Shown: positions 32,033 through 41,893, numbered from the stretch's first letter. The stretch is DNA of 64,000 nucleotides from Nocardioides sp. S-1144 (GCF_005954645.2 NZ_CP040695.2:3782001-3846000); one strand, 5' to 3'. Program-made: numbers and translations. The notes: generated by a model from the letters alone, not told the origin.

Positions 32033-33192
32033 GGTCGTCCCGCACCAGTCGGGACGGCGGCGTTGGTCGTCGCGGACGGGTGGTCGAGCAGGTCGGCCAC
32101 GAGCCGGGCGAGCAGGGCCGTGCGGCCCGCGACCGGCTCGACGAGCACGTGCTCGTCGTCGGCGTGCGCCCCGCCGCCGACCGCCCCGAGGCCGTCGAGG
32201 GTCGGCGTCCCGACACCGGCGGTGAGGTTGCCGTCGGACGCACCGCCGACCGCCACCGCCACGAGGTCCGGCAGCCCGAGGTCGCGGGCGTGCGCCCGGG
32301 CCCGCCCGAGCAGCGCCGTCGACGCGGACTCCTCCAGCGGCGGCCGGTTGGGTCCCCCGCGCACCTGCACCCGGGCGCCGTCGAGCACCGGGCGGAGGGC
32401 GCGCATCGCGGCGTCGACCCGGTCCTGCTCGGCCACGGTGCGCACCCGGACGTCGACCGCGAACGACGCCGCCGCCGGCACCGTGTTGCTGGTCGTGCCG
32501 GTGGTGCCGGCGGTCGGCGTCACCGTGGTGCCCAGGCGCGGGTCGCCGAGCGCGGCGACGGCGAGCACCTGGTGGGCGAGCTCGACGGTGGCGTTCACGC
32601 CCCGCTCGGGCTCCAGGCCGGCGTGCGCGGCACGACCGCCGATGCGGACCTCGTAGAGGGAGACGCCCTTGCGGGCCGTCTTGAGCGCCCCGCCGCCGGC
32701 GGACGCCTCGAGCACCAGCGCCGCCGACGCGAGCCGCGCCTCGTCCTCGACCAGCCCGCGCGAGCTGGGGGAACCGAGCTCCTCGTCGCCGGTCACCAGC
32801 AGCGTGACGCCGTCGGTTGCCGCGCCGAGCGAGGCGAGGGCGTGGAAGGCCATCACCAGCCCGGTCAGCATGTCGAAGCAGCCGGGCCCGCGCACGACGC
32901 CGTCGGCCACCGAGAAGGGCCGGGTCGCGAGGGTCCCGAGGGGCCACACCGTGTCGTGGTGCCCGACGAGGAGCACCCGCCGGGGACCGTCGCCCAGGCG
33001 CCACCGCAGGTGGGTCCGCCCGTCGAGGACGAGGCGCTCGGGGGCGACACCGAGGCGCTCGGTCCCGACCCGGGCGACGACGTCGGCCGACCGGGCGACC
33101 GCGGCCAGGTCGGAGGACGGCGACTCGCACTCCACCAGCACGCGCAGGTCGTCCAGCAGGGTGGCCGTCGCGACGCCGGCGATCGTGGTCAC
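32029..33192 (-). CDS. M20-family metallopeptidase/deacylase
   Basis: A 387-residue di-zinc amidohydrolase of the carboxypeptidase G2/ArgE type. VLLVGHHDTVWPLGTL (about residues 73-88) carries the metal ligands His and Asp, GPGCFDMLTGLVM the bridging aspartate, LLVTGDEELGSPSSRGLVE the catalytic and metal Glu residues, and GGGAHADDEHVLVE the last His. Lid-domain residues RAAHAGLEPERGVN are present. It could release N-acyl groups from L-amino acids (desuccinylase) or act as a carboxypeptidase. GTG follows the stop of the fused peptidase directly (TGAGTG), and its own stop overlaps the GNAT start (ATGA). Confidence 0.92.
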   Translation of the reverse strand: MTTIAGVATATLLDDLRVLVECESPSSDLAAVARSADVVARVGTERLGVAPERLVLDGRTHLRWRLGDGPRRVLLVGHHDTVWPLGTLATRPFSVADGVVRGPGCFDMLTGLVMAFHALASLGAATDGVTLLVTGDEELGSPSSRGLVEDEARLASAALVLEASAGGGALKTARKGVSLYEVRIGGRAAHAGLEPERGVNATVELAHQVLAVAALGDPRLGTTVTPTAGTTGTTSNTVPAAASFAVDVRVRTVAEQDRVDAAMRALRPVLDGARVQVRGGPNRPPLEESASTALLGRARAHARDLGLPDLVAVAVGGASDGNLTAGVGTPTLDGLGAVGGGAHADDEHVLVEPVAGRTALLARLVADLLDHPSATTNAAVPTGAGRP

Positions 33193-36100
33193 TCAGTCCA
33201 CCCGCGGGGTGGCGCGGACACCGAGGTGCACGTAGCGCTCCCCGGTCGGCAGCGCGTAGAACGTCACCGGGGCCCACGTCTCGACCTCGGGCGGTCGCAC
33301 CGCGAAGAGGCCGGGCCCGACCGGCACCAGCGGGTGCTCCTCGACCGGGTCGGGCAGCATCTCGGCGATCGGTCCGCTGAGGGTCGTCCGCAGGGTCGGG
33401 CCGTCGGCACCGTCGAGGACCTCCATCAGCACCGAGTGCCGGCGGTAGGTGCCGACGTACGGGGTGATGTCGGCGTCCTCGGCCGCGACGTCGGTCGGCG
33501 GCGCGAACGGCGCGGGCATCTCGACGCCGGCCAGCTCGGCGAAGAGCTCGCGGTACAGGTCCTCGTAGAGGTCGCGGGCGTGGCCGCCGTTGGTGAGCAG
33601 CGTGACGGCGAGGCCCTGCTCGGGCAGCAGCCGGAGGAACGCCGCCTGCCCGATGGTGTTGCCGTCGTGGCCGACGAGCCGCTGGTCGCCCCAGCCGAAG
33701 CGGATCCAGCCCAGGCCCCAGGAGTCGCCCAGCACGATCTTGTCGGGCAGGTCGGCCTGGTGCGCGGCCATCGCGGCGGCGCTCTCCTCGCTGAGCACCC
33801 GGGTCCCGTCGGCGGCCAGGCCGCCGGTCAGGTGCAGCCGGGCGAAGGCCAGGACGTCGGCCGCGGCGGCGGTGACCAGGCCGGCCGGGCCGAGCGAGCG
33901 GGGCAGCGCCCAGACCGGCGCGACGTGCTGCTCGCCCTCGTGCTCGACGTGGCCGGCGGCGGCGCCGTGGAGCAGCGCCTCCTCGGGCAGCGTGACGGTC
34001 CGCTCGAGGCCGAGCGGGGTGAGGAGCCGGTCGCGCAGCGCCTGGTCCCAGGTGCTGCCGGTGACCTGCTCGATCACCCGGCCCATCAGGGAGTAGCCGG
34101 AGTTGCAGTAGGACCAGGTCGCGCCGAGGGGGTGGTTCTGCCCGGCGTCGGCCAGCTCGCCGACGTAGCGCTCCAGGCAGTCGTCACCCCGGCCGGTGTC
34201 GGTGAAGACGTCGCCGTCGATGCCGCTGGTGTGGTTGAGCAGGTGGCGCAGCGTGACGGTCTTGGTGACCTCGGGGTCGGAGAGGCGCAGGTCGGGCAGC
34301 ACCTCGACGAGCGGTGCGTCGAGCTCGAGCAGCCCCTCGTCGACCAGCTGCATCGCGACGGTCGCGGTCCACACCTTGGTGATGGAGCCGATCTGGAACA
34401 GCGAGTCGGTCGTCGCCGGCGCGCCGGTCCTGAGGTTCAGCACGCCATACGAGGTGGTGACGACCTCGTCGGCGACCTCGGGCGAGAGGCGCAGGACGCC
34501 GAGCTGTGCGCCCGGGACGCGGTGCCGACGGGCCAGGGCGGCCAGTCGCCGCTGCCAGTGCGCGACGTCGAGGCGGGGCCGGCCGGCGGCGCGGGTGTGC
34601 TGCTCGAGCCAGTCGACCGTGCGGTGCTGGTGGTCGAGGCGGTGCGACGGGCGGCCGGTGAGGACGAAGGCGTGCGACTGCCCGGGGTAGACGACCAGCT
34701 CGGTCGGCACGCCGATCTCCCGCAGGGAGGTGTGCCACTGCTGGGCCTGGCCGAGGTCGCAGGTGCGGTCGTCGCCACCGTGCAGCACCAGGGTCGGCGT
34801 CCGGACGTCGGCCACCCGCGTCAGCGGCGACATCGCGGCGTAGCGCTCGGGCTGGGCCCACGGCGTGCCGCCGAGCTCGTAGCGGCTCATGCAGGCGCCG
34901 TCGTCGCAGGTGCCGTACATGCTCACCAGGTCGCTCACGACCCCGCCGGCGACGGCTGCCTTGAAGCGGTCGTCGTGGGCGGTGAGGTAGCAGGACATGA
35001 AGCCGCCGTAGCTGTAGCCGGTCACGGCCAGCCGGTGCGGGTCGGCGAGGCCCTCGGCGACGAGCGCGTCGACCGGCTCGAGGAAGTCGGCGGCGTCGGC
35101 GACGCCCCACGCCCCGTTCACCCCGTCGTAGAACGCCTCGCCGTAGCCGTCGCTGCCGCGCGGGTTGACCAGCAGCACCGTCCAGCCACGGGCGGCGAGC
35201 TCCTGGTGGTACAGGTGCATCTCGTCGGCGGCGCCGTTCCACGCGTTGTGGGGTCCGCCGTGCACGTCGACGACGAGCGGGCCGGGGCCGGTCAGGGCGG
35301 GGTCGCGGACGACCCAGGCCTGCACCTCGGTGCCGTCGCCGATCGTGAAGGTGCGCGAGACGCGCTCGAACAGCTCGACGTCGGCGAGCGCGGCACCGTG
35401 GTCGGTGAGCACCCGCTCGGCGCCGGTGGCGAGGTCGACGACGACCATCTCGCCGTACGACGTGGCGGTGGCCAGCGCGACCGCGGCGGTGCCGCCGGCG
35501 ACCGAGAGCCCCGAGACGACGCGGTCCTCGCCGTCGAGCAGCGGTGCCGCCGCGCCGTCGTGCGTGCGCCACAGGTGGGTGCAGCCGCGGTCGCGCACGC
35601 AGAACAGGACGCCGTCCGGCGTGTCGACCGGCCGGGCCCCGGGGTAGGCCGTCGCACCGGGCATCACGTTGCGGTCCAGCGCGCCGGTCAGGTCGACCGG
35701 GGCGCCGCCGTCGAGCGGGACCCGGAACAGGTGGGCGTGCCCGACCAGGTCGCCGGGCCAGCCGACGACGAGGAGGCTGCCGTCCTCGGCGAGGGACACC
35801 GCGACGGCGACGCCGTCCTCGAGCGCGACGACGCGGGGGCGGCCCGCGGCGTCGTCGACGTCGAGCAGGTGCACCGCGGTGCGGAAGGTGAGGTCGCTGT
35901 CCTCCCCCACCCGGCGGGTGAAGGCCAGGGTGCGGCCGTCGGCGGCCCAGGCCGGCTCGCCGGCGTGCTCGGGACCGTCGCTCACCTGGCGGCAGTCGCC
36001 GGAGGCGACGTCGAGCACGTGCAGCTGGGTGCGGGTCGCGCCGATGGTGCCGGCACCGTCGCTCTGGTAGCCGAGCCCGGTGGACACGACCGGGCCGGTG

Positions 36101-36498
36101 CCTCCGGGGGCGGGGTCGACGGGGGCGGTGAACGCGATCCGGCTGCCGTCGGGGCTCCACGCCGGGACGCCGGCCCCGAGCGGCAGCGCCGTGAGCTGCT
36201 CCGGCTCGCCGCCGTCGGCCGGCAGCGTCCAGACCTGGGTCGTGCCGTCGTGCTCGCGCAGGAAGGCGATCCTCGACCCGTCCGGGGCCCAGCGCGGGGC
36301 GGTGTCGCCGACCCCGCTGGTCAGGGGCCGCGGGACGCCGCCGTCGGTGCCGACGACCCAGAGCCGGTCGACGGCCCGGTCGGCCTCGGCGTCCAGCGTC
36401 CGGAGCACGTAGGCCAGCCGGGCGCCGTCCGGGGACAGGGCCGGCTGCGAGGGGACCGCGAGGGCGGTCAGGTCGTCGATGCGCATCCTGCGGGTCAC
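33193..36498 (-). CDS. Fused S9 prolyl-oligopeptidase and S12 serine hydrolase
   Basis: An 1101-residue two-enzyme fusion. Residues 1-380 form a WD40-like beta-propeller (repeated AWSPDGSRIAF-type blades); 381-635 is an alpha/beta-hydrolase with Ser496 (GYSYGG), Asp576/577 (HGGDDR) and His609 (GQSHAF). Residues 640-1000 are a beta-lactamase/D-aminopeptidase-fold S12 hydrolase with Ser705-x-x-Lys708 (GSITK), Tyr797-x-Asn799 (SYCNS) and His944-Asp-Gly (GHDGNT); the rest is a beta-rich C-terminal domain. All catalytic residues of both enzymes are present. No signal peptide is seen, so it is cytoplasmic. GTG has AGGAGC upstream and overlaps the ABC ATPase stop. The S12 half is a paralogue of the standalone hydrolase at the head of the operon. 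Confidence 0.93.
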   Translation of the reverse strand: MTRRMRIDDLTALAVPSQPALSPDGARLAYVLRTLDAEADRAVDRLWVVGTDGGVPRPLTSGVGDTAPRWAPDGSRIAFLREHDGTTQVWTLPADGGEPEQLTALPLGAGVPAWSPDGSRIAFTAPVDPAPGGTGPVVSTGLGYQSDGAGTIGATRTQLHVLDVASGDCRQVSDGPEHAGEPAWAADGRTLAFTRRVGEDSDLTFRTAVHLLDVDDAAGRPRVVALEDGVAVAVSLAEDGSLLVVGWPGDLVGHAHLFRVPLDGGAPVDLTGALDRNVMPGATAYPGARPVDTPDGVLFCVRDRGCTHLWRTHDGAAAPLLDGEDRVVSGLSVAGGTAAVALATATSYGEMVVVDLATGAERVLTDHGAALADVELFERVSRTFTIGDGTEVQAWVVRDPALTGPGPLVVDVHGGPHNAWNGAADEMHLYHQELAARGWTVLLVNPRGSDGYGEAFYDGVNGAWGVADAADFLEPVDALVAEGLADPHRLAVTGYSYGGFMSCYLTAHDDRFKAAVAGGVVSDLVSMYGTCDDGACMSRYELGGTPWAQPERYAAMSPLTRVADVRTPTLVLHGGDDRTCDLGQAQQWHTSLREIGVPTELVVYPGQSHAFVLTGRPSHRLDHQHRTVDWLEQHTRAAGRPRLDVAHWQRRLAALARRHRVPGAQLGVLRLSPEVADEVVTTSYGVLNLRTGAPATTDSLFQIGSITKVWTATVAMQLVDEGLLELDAPLVEVLPDLRLSDPEVTKTVTLRHLLNHTSGIDGDVFTDTGRGDDCLERYVGELADAGQNHPLGATWSYCNSGYSLMGRVIEQVTGSTWDQALRDRLLTPLGLERTVTLPEEALLHGAAAGHVEHEGEQHVAPVWALPRSLGPAGLVTAAAADVLAFARLHLTGGLAADGTRVLSEESAAAMAAHQADLPDKIVLGDSWGLGWIRFGWGDQRLVGHDGNTIGQAAFLRLLPEQGLAVTLLTNGGHARDLYEDLYRELFAELAGVEMPAPFAPPTDVAAEDADITPYVGTYRRHSVLMEVLDGADGPTLRTTLSGPIAEMLPDPVEEHPLVPVGPGLFAVRPPEVETWAPVTFYALPTGERYVHLGVRATPRVD

Positions 36499-37313
36499 GA
36501 GGTGCTCCTGGGTTTCGCGAGGGCGGCGGGGGTGCCCGGGGTGCCCGGTGCGCCCGCCCTGACGGGGGTGGTGCCACGAGCGCCCGGCACGGCGGCCAGG
36601 AGCTCGCGGGTGTAGTCGTGGCGGGGGTCGACGAGGACCTCCGAGACGGGGCCCTGCTCGACGATGCGTCCCTGGTACATCACCGCGACGTGGCTGGCGA
36701 CGTAGCGCACCACGGCGAGGTTGTGGGAGATGAAGAGCATCGAGAGACCCAGCTCGCGCTGCAGCTCGCGCACCAGGTTGAGCACGGCGCCCTGGATCGA
36801 CACGTCGAGGGCCGAGGTGATCTCGTCGGCGATCACCACCTCCGGCCGTCCGGCCAGGGCCCGGGCCAGCGCGACCCGCTGGCGCTGCCCGCCGGAGAGC
36901 CGGCCGGGCAGGGTGCGGGCGGCGTCCGGGTCGAGGTGCACGAGGGCCAGCAGCCGCGCAACCTCCGCGCGCCGCTCGGCGCGCGCGAGGCCGCGGGGCA
37001 GCGCCTCGGTGATGCTCTCGCCGATGGTCATCCGGGGGTCGAGGGAGGAGAACGGGTCCTGGAAGACCATCTGCAGCGGCCGCTCGCGCCCCGTGCGCGG
37101 CAGCGGCCGGCCGTCGAGCAGGATCGACCCGGAGTGCACCGGGGCGAGGCCGACCGCCGCCCGGGCCAGCGTCGACTTGCCGGAGCCCGACTCGCCGACC
37201 AGGCCGACCACCTGGCCCTCGGGCACGACCAGGCTGACGCCGTCGACGGCGGTGAACGGGCGCCGCGCCGTGCCGTAGCGCACGGTGACGTCGTCGAAGA
37301 CCAGGTCGCTCAC
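36495..37313 (-). CDS. Peptide ABC transporter ATP-binding protein (DppF/OppF type)
   Basis: A 272-residue ATPase. Walker A GESGSGKST (about residues 40-48), the QMVFQDPFSSLDPRMTI Q-loop typical of oligopeptide transporters, signature LSGGQRQRVALARA and Walker B VVIADEITSALD are all intact. GTG overlaps the stop of the upstream permease-ATPase fusion and its stop overlaps the peptidase fusion. The C terminus is a Gly/Pro/Ala-rich tail. It powers peptide uptake together with the DppD-like half of its neighbour. Confidence 0.95.
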   Translation of the reverse strand: MSDLVFDDVTVRYGTARRPFTAVDGVSLVVPEGQVVGLVGESGSGKSTLARAAVGLAPVHSGSILLDGRPLPRTGRERPLQMVFQDPFSSLDPRMTIGESITEALPRGLARAERRAEVARLLALVHLDPDAARTLPGRLSGGQRQRVALARALAGRPEVVIADEITSALDVSIQGAVLNLVRELQRELGLSMLFISHNLAVVRYVASHVAVMYQGRIVEQGPVSEVLVDPRHDYTRELLAAVPGARGTTPVRAGAPGTPGTPAALAKPRSTS

Positions 37314-39244
37314 GGCCCCTCCACCTCCACCAGGACGCCGGTGGCCTCGTCCAGCCCGAGCGGCTCCCCGGCGTGCCAGCAGGCGACCTGGCTGCCGTCG
37401 GCGGCCGGCTCCAGGGGCGGGTCCTCGGCGCGGCAGCGGGCGTCGGCGAGCGGGCAGCGCGCGGCGAACGCGCACCCGGGCGGGACGTCGGCCGGGTCGA
37501 CCGGGCGCCCCGGCACGACGGCCAGCGGCTGGTCGAGGTCGGTGTCCATGTCCGGGACGGCGGCGACGAGCGCCCGCGTGTAGGGGTGCCGGGCACCGCC
37601 GTCGAGCCGGTCGGCCGGGAGGTCCTCGACGATCCGGCCGGCGTACATCACCAGCACCCGGTCGCACACCTCGCCGACCACCGTCACGTCGTGGCTGATG
37701 AGCACCAGGGCGACGTCGTCCTCGTCGCGGATGGACTGGAGCAGGTCGAGGACCTGCTGCTGCACGGTGACGTCGAGCGCGGTCGTCGGCTCGTCGGCGA
37801 TGATCAGCGACGGCGTGCCCATGACGCCCATGCCGATCATCGCGCGCTGGCGCATGCCGCCGGAGAACTCGTGCGGGTACTGCGTCGCGCGCCGTCCGGG
37901 TTCCGGCACCCGGACGGCGTCCAGCCGCTCGACGGCCCGGGCGAGCGCCTGCTTGCGCGTCATCCCCTGGTGGTGGACGGCGACCTCGGCCAGCTGCCCG
38001 CCGATCCGCCGGGTCGGGTTGAACGAGGTCATCGGGTCCTGGAACACCATGGCCATCGAGGTGCCGAGCAGGTGCCGGTGGGCGCTCGCGCCGTCGCGCA
38101 GGTCGGCGCCCCGGAACTCCATCCGGCTCGCCTCGACCCGGCCCGGCTCCTCGATGAGCCGGGCGACCGCGAGCGCGGTGAGGGACTTGCCGGACCCCGA
38201 CTCCCCGACGACGCCGAGCGCCTCGCCGTGGCGCACCGAGAAGGTCACGCCCCGCACGGGCCGGATCGGGCCGGTGGGCCCGGGGAACGAGACCCGGAGG
38301 TCGCGCACGTCGAGCACGAGGTCCGAGGGCGCCATCGCGAGGTGCTCGCCCCTGGCCGCCTCCGAGCGCGACCCCGAGCCGGGCCGCGAGGGCGTCACGG
38401 CCGGCATCCGGATCCCGCCGACGGTGGTGACGCCGAGGCCCTTGGCGACGGCCTCGCCGAAGAGGTTGAAGGCCAGGCCGGCGAGCAGGACCGCCAGGCC
38501 GGGGGCGAGGGCCGCAGCGGGGTTGACGTAGATCATCCCGACGCCCTCGAACAGCAGCCGGCCCCAGTCGTAGGCGGGCGCCTGGACGCCGAGGCCGAGG
38601 AAGGACAGCCCGGCGAAGGCCAGCAGCGCACCGCCGGCCGAGATCGTGGCGTTGACGACCAGCGGCTCGGCGATGTTGGGGAGCACGTGGCGCAGCAGCA
38701 CCCGGAACCGCCCGACGCCGGCGACCCGGGCGGCCGAGACGTAGTCCAACGAGGCGACGCCCGCGACGAGGGTGTGGACCAGGCGCGCGAACGACGGCGC
38801 CCCGGCCAGGCCGATCGCGAGCACGGCGCCGGTCGCGCCGACCCCGAAGACGACCGCGAAGAACAGCGCGAGGAGCAGCCCCGGGAAGGCGACGGCGATG
38901 TTGACCCCGGCGGTGACGAGCCGGCCGAGCCGGCGTCCGAGCATCAGGGGTGCCGCGCCGAGGAGCAGCCCGGCGACGACGCCGACCACCGTCGCGACCA
39001 GGGCCAGCTCGAGGGAGAGCCGGCTCGCGACGAGGGCGCGGAAGAAGATGTCGCGGCCGAGGGAGTCGGTGCCGGCCCAGTGCTCGCCGGAGGGTGCGGC
39101 GAGGATGTGGTCGGTGTCGACGGCCTCGGCGCGGTCGGACCAGAGGATCGGGGCCACGACCGCCAGGAGCAGCACGGCGGTGACGAGCAGCCCGGTGGTC
39201 AGCCCGAGCGGCGTCCGGAGCACGGCGAGCCAGCGGCGAGCCAC
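37310..39244 (-). CDS. Fused peptide ABC permease (DppC) and ATPase (DppD)
   Basis: A 644-residue fusion of the second permease and first ATPase of a peptide importer. Residues 1-280 are the DppC-type permease with about six helices and the EAA-type loop (YVSAARVAGVGRFRVLLRHV). Residues 305-640 are the ATPase: Walker A GESGSGKSLT, Q-loop MVFQDPMTSFNP, signature FSGGMRQRAMI, Walker B LIIADEPTTALD, and the C-terminal cysteine region CAFAARCPLADARC. Such fusions are known in actinobacteria. GTG start two bases beyond the DppB stop. Confidence 0.95.
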   Translation of the reverse strand: MARRWLAVLRTPLGLTTGLLVTAVLLLAVVAPILWSDRAEAVDTDHILAAPSGEHWAGTDSLGRDIFFRALVASRLSLELALVATVVGVVAGLLLGAAPLMLGRRLGRLVTAGVNIAVAFPGLLLALFFAVVFGVGATGAVLAIGLAGAPSFARLVHTLVAGVASLDYVSAARVAGVGRFRVLLRHVLPNIAEPLVVNATISAGGALLAFAGLSFLGLGVQAPAYDWGRLLFEGVGMIYVNPAAALAPGLAVLLAGLAFNLFGEAVAKGLGVTTVGGIRMPAVTPSRPGSGSRSEAARGEHLAMAPSDLVLDVRDLRVSFPGPTGPIRPVRGVTFSVRHGEALGVVGESGSGKSLTALAVARLIEEPGRVEASRMEFRGADLRDGASAHRHLLGTSMAMVFQDPMTSFNPTRRIGGQLAEVAVHHQGMTRKQALARAVERLDAVRVPEPGRRATQYPHEFSGGMRQRAMIGMGVMGTPSLIIADEPTTALDVTVQQQVLDLLQSIRDEDDVALVLISHDVTVVGEVCDRVLVMYAGRIVEDLPADRLDGGARHPYTRALVAAVPDMDTDLDQPLAVVPGRPVDPADVPPGCAFAARCPLADARCRAEDPPLEPAADGSQVACWHAGEPLGLDEATGVLVEVEGP

Positions 39245-39245
39245 G

Positions 39246-40289
39246 TCAGTCCTCCACGATCATCGAGCGCGGGTCGAGCAGGGCCAGCACGACGTCGACC
39301 GCGGTGTTCGCCAGGAGCACGCCGACGCCGTAGACGAGCACGATGGCCTGCACGACCGGGTAGTCCTTGCTCAGGATCGAGGAGACGATGGTCCGGCCCA
39401 GGCCCGGCCAGGCGAAGACGTTCTCGACCAGCACGGTGCCCGCGACGAGCGACCCCAGCAGCAGGCCGCAGATGGTCAGCGCGGCGGTGAGGGCGTTGGG
39501 CAGGGCGTGGCCGAGGTAGATGGTGCGCGCGGGGAGCCGCTTGGCGCGCGCCGTGCGCACGAAGTCGGCCTCGAGCACCGCGACCATCTCCACCCGGATG
39601 ATCCGGGCCAGGATGACGGCCGGGCCGAGCGCCAGGGCGACGACCGGCAGCACGTAGGCGTCCGGACTCGCGTTGCCGGCCACGGGGAGCCACCCCAGGT
39701 TGACCCCGAAGACGTAGACGAGACCGACGCCGATCAGGAAGTCCGGCACGGTGCCGACGACGACGCTGGTCGTGGTGAAGGCCAGCTCGGTGCGCCGACC
39801 GCGGCCACGCCGGGTGACCACGCCCATCACCACGCCGAGCGGCACCGCGAGGGCGACCGCGACAAGGAACCCGAGCAGCGCCAGGGTGAGGGTCGCGGGC
39901 AGCCGCTGCGACACGACGTCGGCGACCGGGAGCTGGGAGGTCAGCGACGTCCCGAGGTCACCGGTGAACAGGCCCCGCAGGTAGTCCCAGTACTGCACCA
40001 GCAGGGGGTCGTTGAGACCGAGCGACTCGCGCCGGGCCTCGACCAGCGCGGCGGGCGCCGTCGGGCCGAGCGCGCCGCGCACCGGGTCGCCGGGGATGAG
40101 GTGGATCATCAGGAACGACGCCGTCACCAGCACCGCGAGGGAGGCGACCAGCCGCCCGAGCCGCCGCAGGCCGAAGCGCACCCAGCGGTGGGTCGTCAGG
40201 GCCGAGACCCTGCCCACGGTCGGGGGCTTCGCGCCGGACACCTCGCGGGCCGTCGTCGTGCCGGCGACCGAGCTCGCCGTGGTCGTCAT
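39246..40289 (-). CDS. Peptide ABC transporter permease (DppB type)
   Basis: A 347-residue permease with six predicted helices. FLMIHLIPGDPVRGALG (about residues 60-76) is the characteristic early DppB segment, DFVRTARAKRLPARTIYLGH the cytoplasmic EAA loop, and VENVFAWPGLGRTIVSSIL the late periplasmic-side motif. The N terminus carries about 38 extra polar residues. ATG at MTTTASSVAG follows the lipoprotein gene by eight bases; an upstream extension would overlap that gene. Confidence 0.95.
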   Translation of the reverse strand: MTTTASSVAGTTTAREVSGAKPPTVGRVSALTTHRWVRFGLRRLGRLVASLAVLVTASFLMIHLIPGDPVRGALGPTAPAALVEARRESLGLNDPLLVQYWDYLRGLFTGDLGTSLTSQLPVADVVSQRLPATLTLALLGFLVAVALAVPLGVVMGVVTRRGRGRRTELAFTTTSVVVGTVPDFLIGVGLVYVFGVNLGWLPVAGNASPDAYVLPVVALALGPAVILARIIRVEMVAVLEADFVRTARAKRLPARTIYLGHALPNALTAALTICGLLLGSLVAGTVLVENVFAWPGLGRTIVSSILSKDYPVVQAIVLVYGVGVLLANTAVDVVLALLDPRSMIVED

Positions 40290-40297
40290 CGTCGCGG

Positions 40298-41893
40298 CTA
40301 CTTCGCCGTCATCCGGATGCTGGTGGGCACCAGGTTGCCCGGCGTCTCGAACTCCGCGCCGTTGCCGTAGGTCCGGACGACGTTGTTGGCGAACGGCACG
40401 ATGTCGGCGTTCGCGATCAGCTGCGACTCCGCCTCGAGCCAGGTGGCGCACCCCTCGGTGCCCTGCACGGCCGAGGCCTCCTGGACCGCCGCCTCGTAGT
40501 CGGCGTTGTCGATCCCGGCGAAGTTGGTGCCGTCGGGGGCCGCGGCACCGGAGAGGAACGGCACGAGCTGGTCCGGCGCGTTGACGTTGAGCGCCACCCA
40601 GGCGACGTCCCAGTCACCGCCGGAGAAGATGGTGTCGGTCAGGGTGGTCTCGTTCTGGCTGGTGGCCGTGGCCTGGACGCCGACCTCGTCCCACCGCTGC
40701 ACGGCGAGCTCGGCGGCCGCCGCGCCCCCGGTGCCGGAGTTGCCCTGGTAGATGAGGACCAGGTCGAGCGGGGTGCCGTCCTTGCTGCGGGTGCCGTCGT
40801 CGCCGAGCGTCCAGCCGGCCTCGTCGAGCAGGGCTGCGGCGGCGTCCGGGTCGTGCGCCGGGAGCGAGTCGGTGGCCGAGTCGCCGGGACACGTGGTGGG
40901 GGCGACCGCGGCCAGGGTGGTGGGCGGGGCGCCGGTGCCGGAGGTCAGCACCTTCTGCAGCTCGGGGAGGTCGAGGGCCTGGGTCAGCGCCATCCGGACC
41001 CGCGGGTCGTCGGTCGGGCGGCCCTCGGCCTGGTTGTACCACTGCTCCCCGGTGAGGGCGGGCGTCTCGGCGACGAACAGACCCGCGCCCTGGAGGCGCT
41101 GGGCGTCCGGACCCGCGACCTGGGCCGCGTTGATCTCGCCCGAGAGCAGCAGGTTGGCCGCCGTCGTCTCGTTCTCGACGACCTTGACGACGATCGTGTC
41201 GGGCATGCCCTCGACGTCGGTCGCGGCGCCGTCCGGGCCCCACGTGTAGCCCTCGCGGATCTGGTAGGTGTAGCTGTCGCCGGGCGCGGCCTCGGTCAGC
41301 TCGTAGGGACCGGTGCCGCTGGTGGCCTGCGCGAGCGACGCCCGGTCCTCCAGCCCGTCCGGGCAGACCATCGGCAGGCTGGCGAGGCCGTTGAGCACGA
41401 ACGGCGCCGGCGCGGCGAGCGTCAGGCTCACGGTGCCGGCGGCGTCGTCGCCGGTGGCCTCGGTCCCGACCGGCAGGAAGGTGCCGAGCAGCGGGCTCTG
41501 GTTGGCCGGGTCGGCCACGTAGTTGACGTTGTCGGCGACGACGCTCGGCGTCAGCTCCGTGCCGTCGGCGCAGGTGATGCCCTCGGCCAGGGTGAGCTCG
41601 ACCGCCGTCCCCTCGGCCGACCACTCGGTCGCCAGGCCCGACCGGATCTCGCCCGACTCCTCGTCGACGCTGAGGAGCGGGTCGTAGGCGAGCTGGGTGA
41701 CCGCGAACAGCGCGCTGCCGGCCCCCATCTGCGGGTCGAGGTTGCCGGGGTCGGCCGAGGTGGACATCGTGAAGGTGCCACCGTCGACGACCTCGCCGCC
41801 GCCCGACGACGGGCCCGAGCTGCTCCCACCGCCGCAGCCGGCGAGGAGGGCGGACGTGACACACAGGCCGAGGGCGGCGGTGGTCAGCTTCAT
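40298..41893 (-). CDS. Peptide ABC transporter substrate-binding lipoprotein (DppA/OppA type)
   Basis: A 531-residue secreted lipoprotein. The signal peptide ends in LLAGCGGG with the lipobox cysteine at residue 20, followed by a Ser/Gly linker. The mature part is a family 5 (SBP_bac_5) binding protein: GTFTMSTSADPGNLDPQMGA, YDPLLSVDEESGEIRSGLAT and WYNQAEGRPTDDPRVRMALT are characteristic. It captures peptides outside the membrane for the DppB/C transporter. The ligand could be peptides, opines or amino acid conjugates. It lies 96 nt after the S12 hydrolase gene. Confidence 0.95.
   Translation of the reverse strand: MKLTTAALGLCVTSALLAGCGGGSSSGPSSGGGEVVDGGTFTMSTSADPGNLDPQMGAGSALFAVTQLAYDPLLSVDEESGEIRSGLATEWSAEGTAVELTLAEGITCADGTELTPSVVADNVNYVADPANQSPLLGTFLPVGTEATGDDAAGTVSLTLAAPAPFVLNGLASLPMVCPDGLEDRASLAQATSGTGPYELTEAAPGDSYTYQIREGYTWGPDGAATDVEGMPDTIVVKVVENETTAANLLLSGEINAAQVAGPDAQRLQGAGLFVAETPALTGEQWYNQAEGRPTDDPRVRMALTQALDLPELQKVLTSGTGAPPTTLAAVAPTTCPGDSATDSLPAHDPDAAAALLDEAGWTLGDDGTRSKDGTPLDLVLIYQGNSGTGGAAAAELAVQRWDEVGVQATATSQNETTLTDTIFSGGDWDVAWVALNVNAPDQLVPFLSGAAAPDGTNFAGIDNADYEAAVQEASAVQGTEGCATWLEAESQLIANADIVPFANNVVRTYGNGAEFETPGNLVPTSIRMTAK

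Noticed and set aside
32080..36615. A 1511-codon open frame on the plus strand
   Set aside because: It is antisense to the M20, fused peptidase and part of the ABC ATPase genes, all with intact catalytic motifs; its product is a low-complexity Gly/Arg/Val/Asp-rich sequence as expected from antisense GC-rich DNA.
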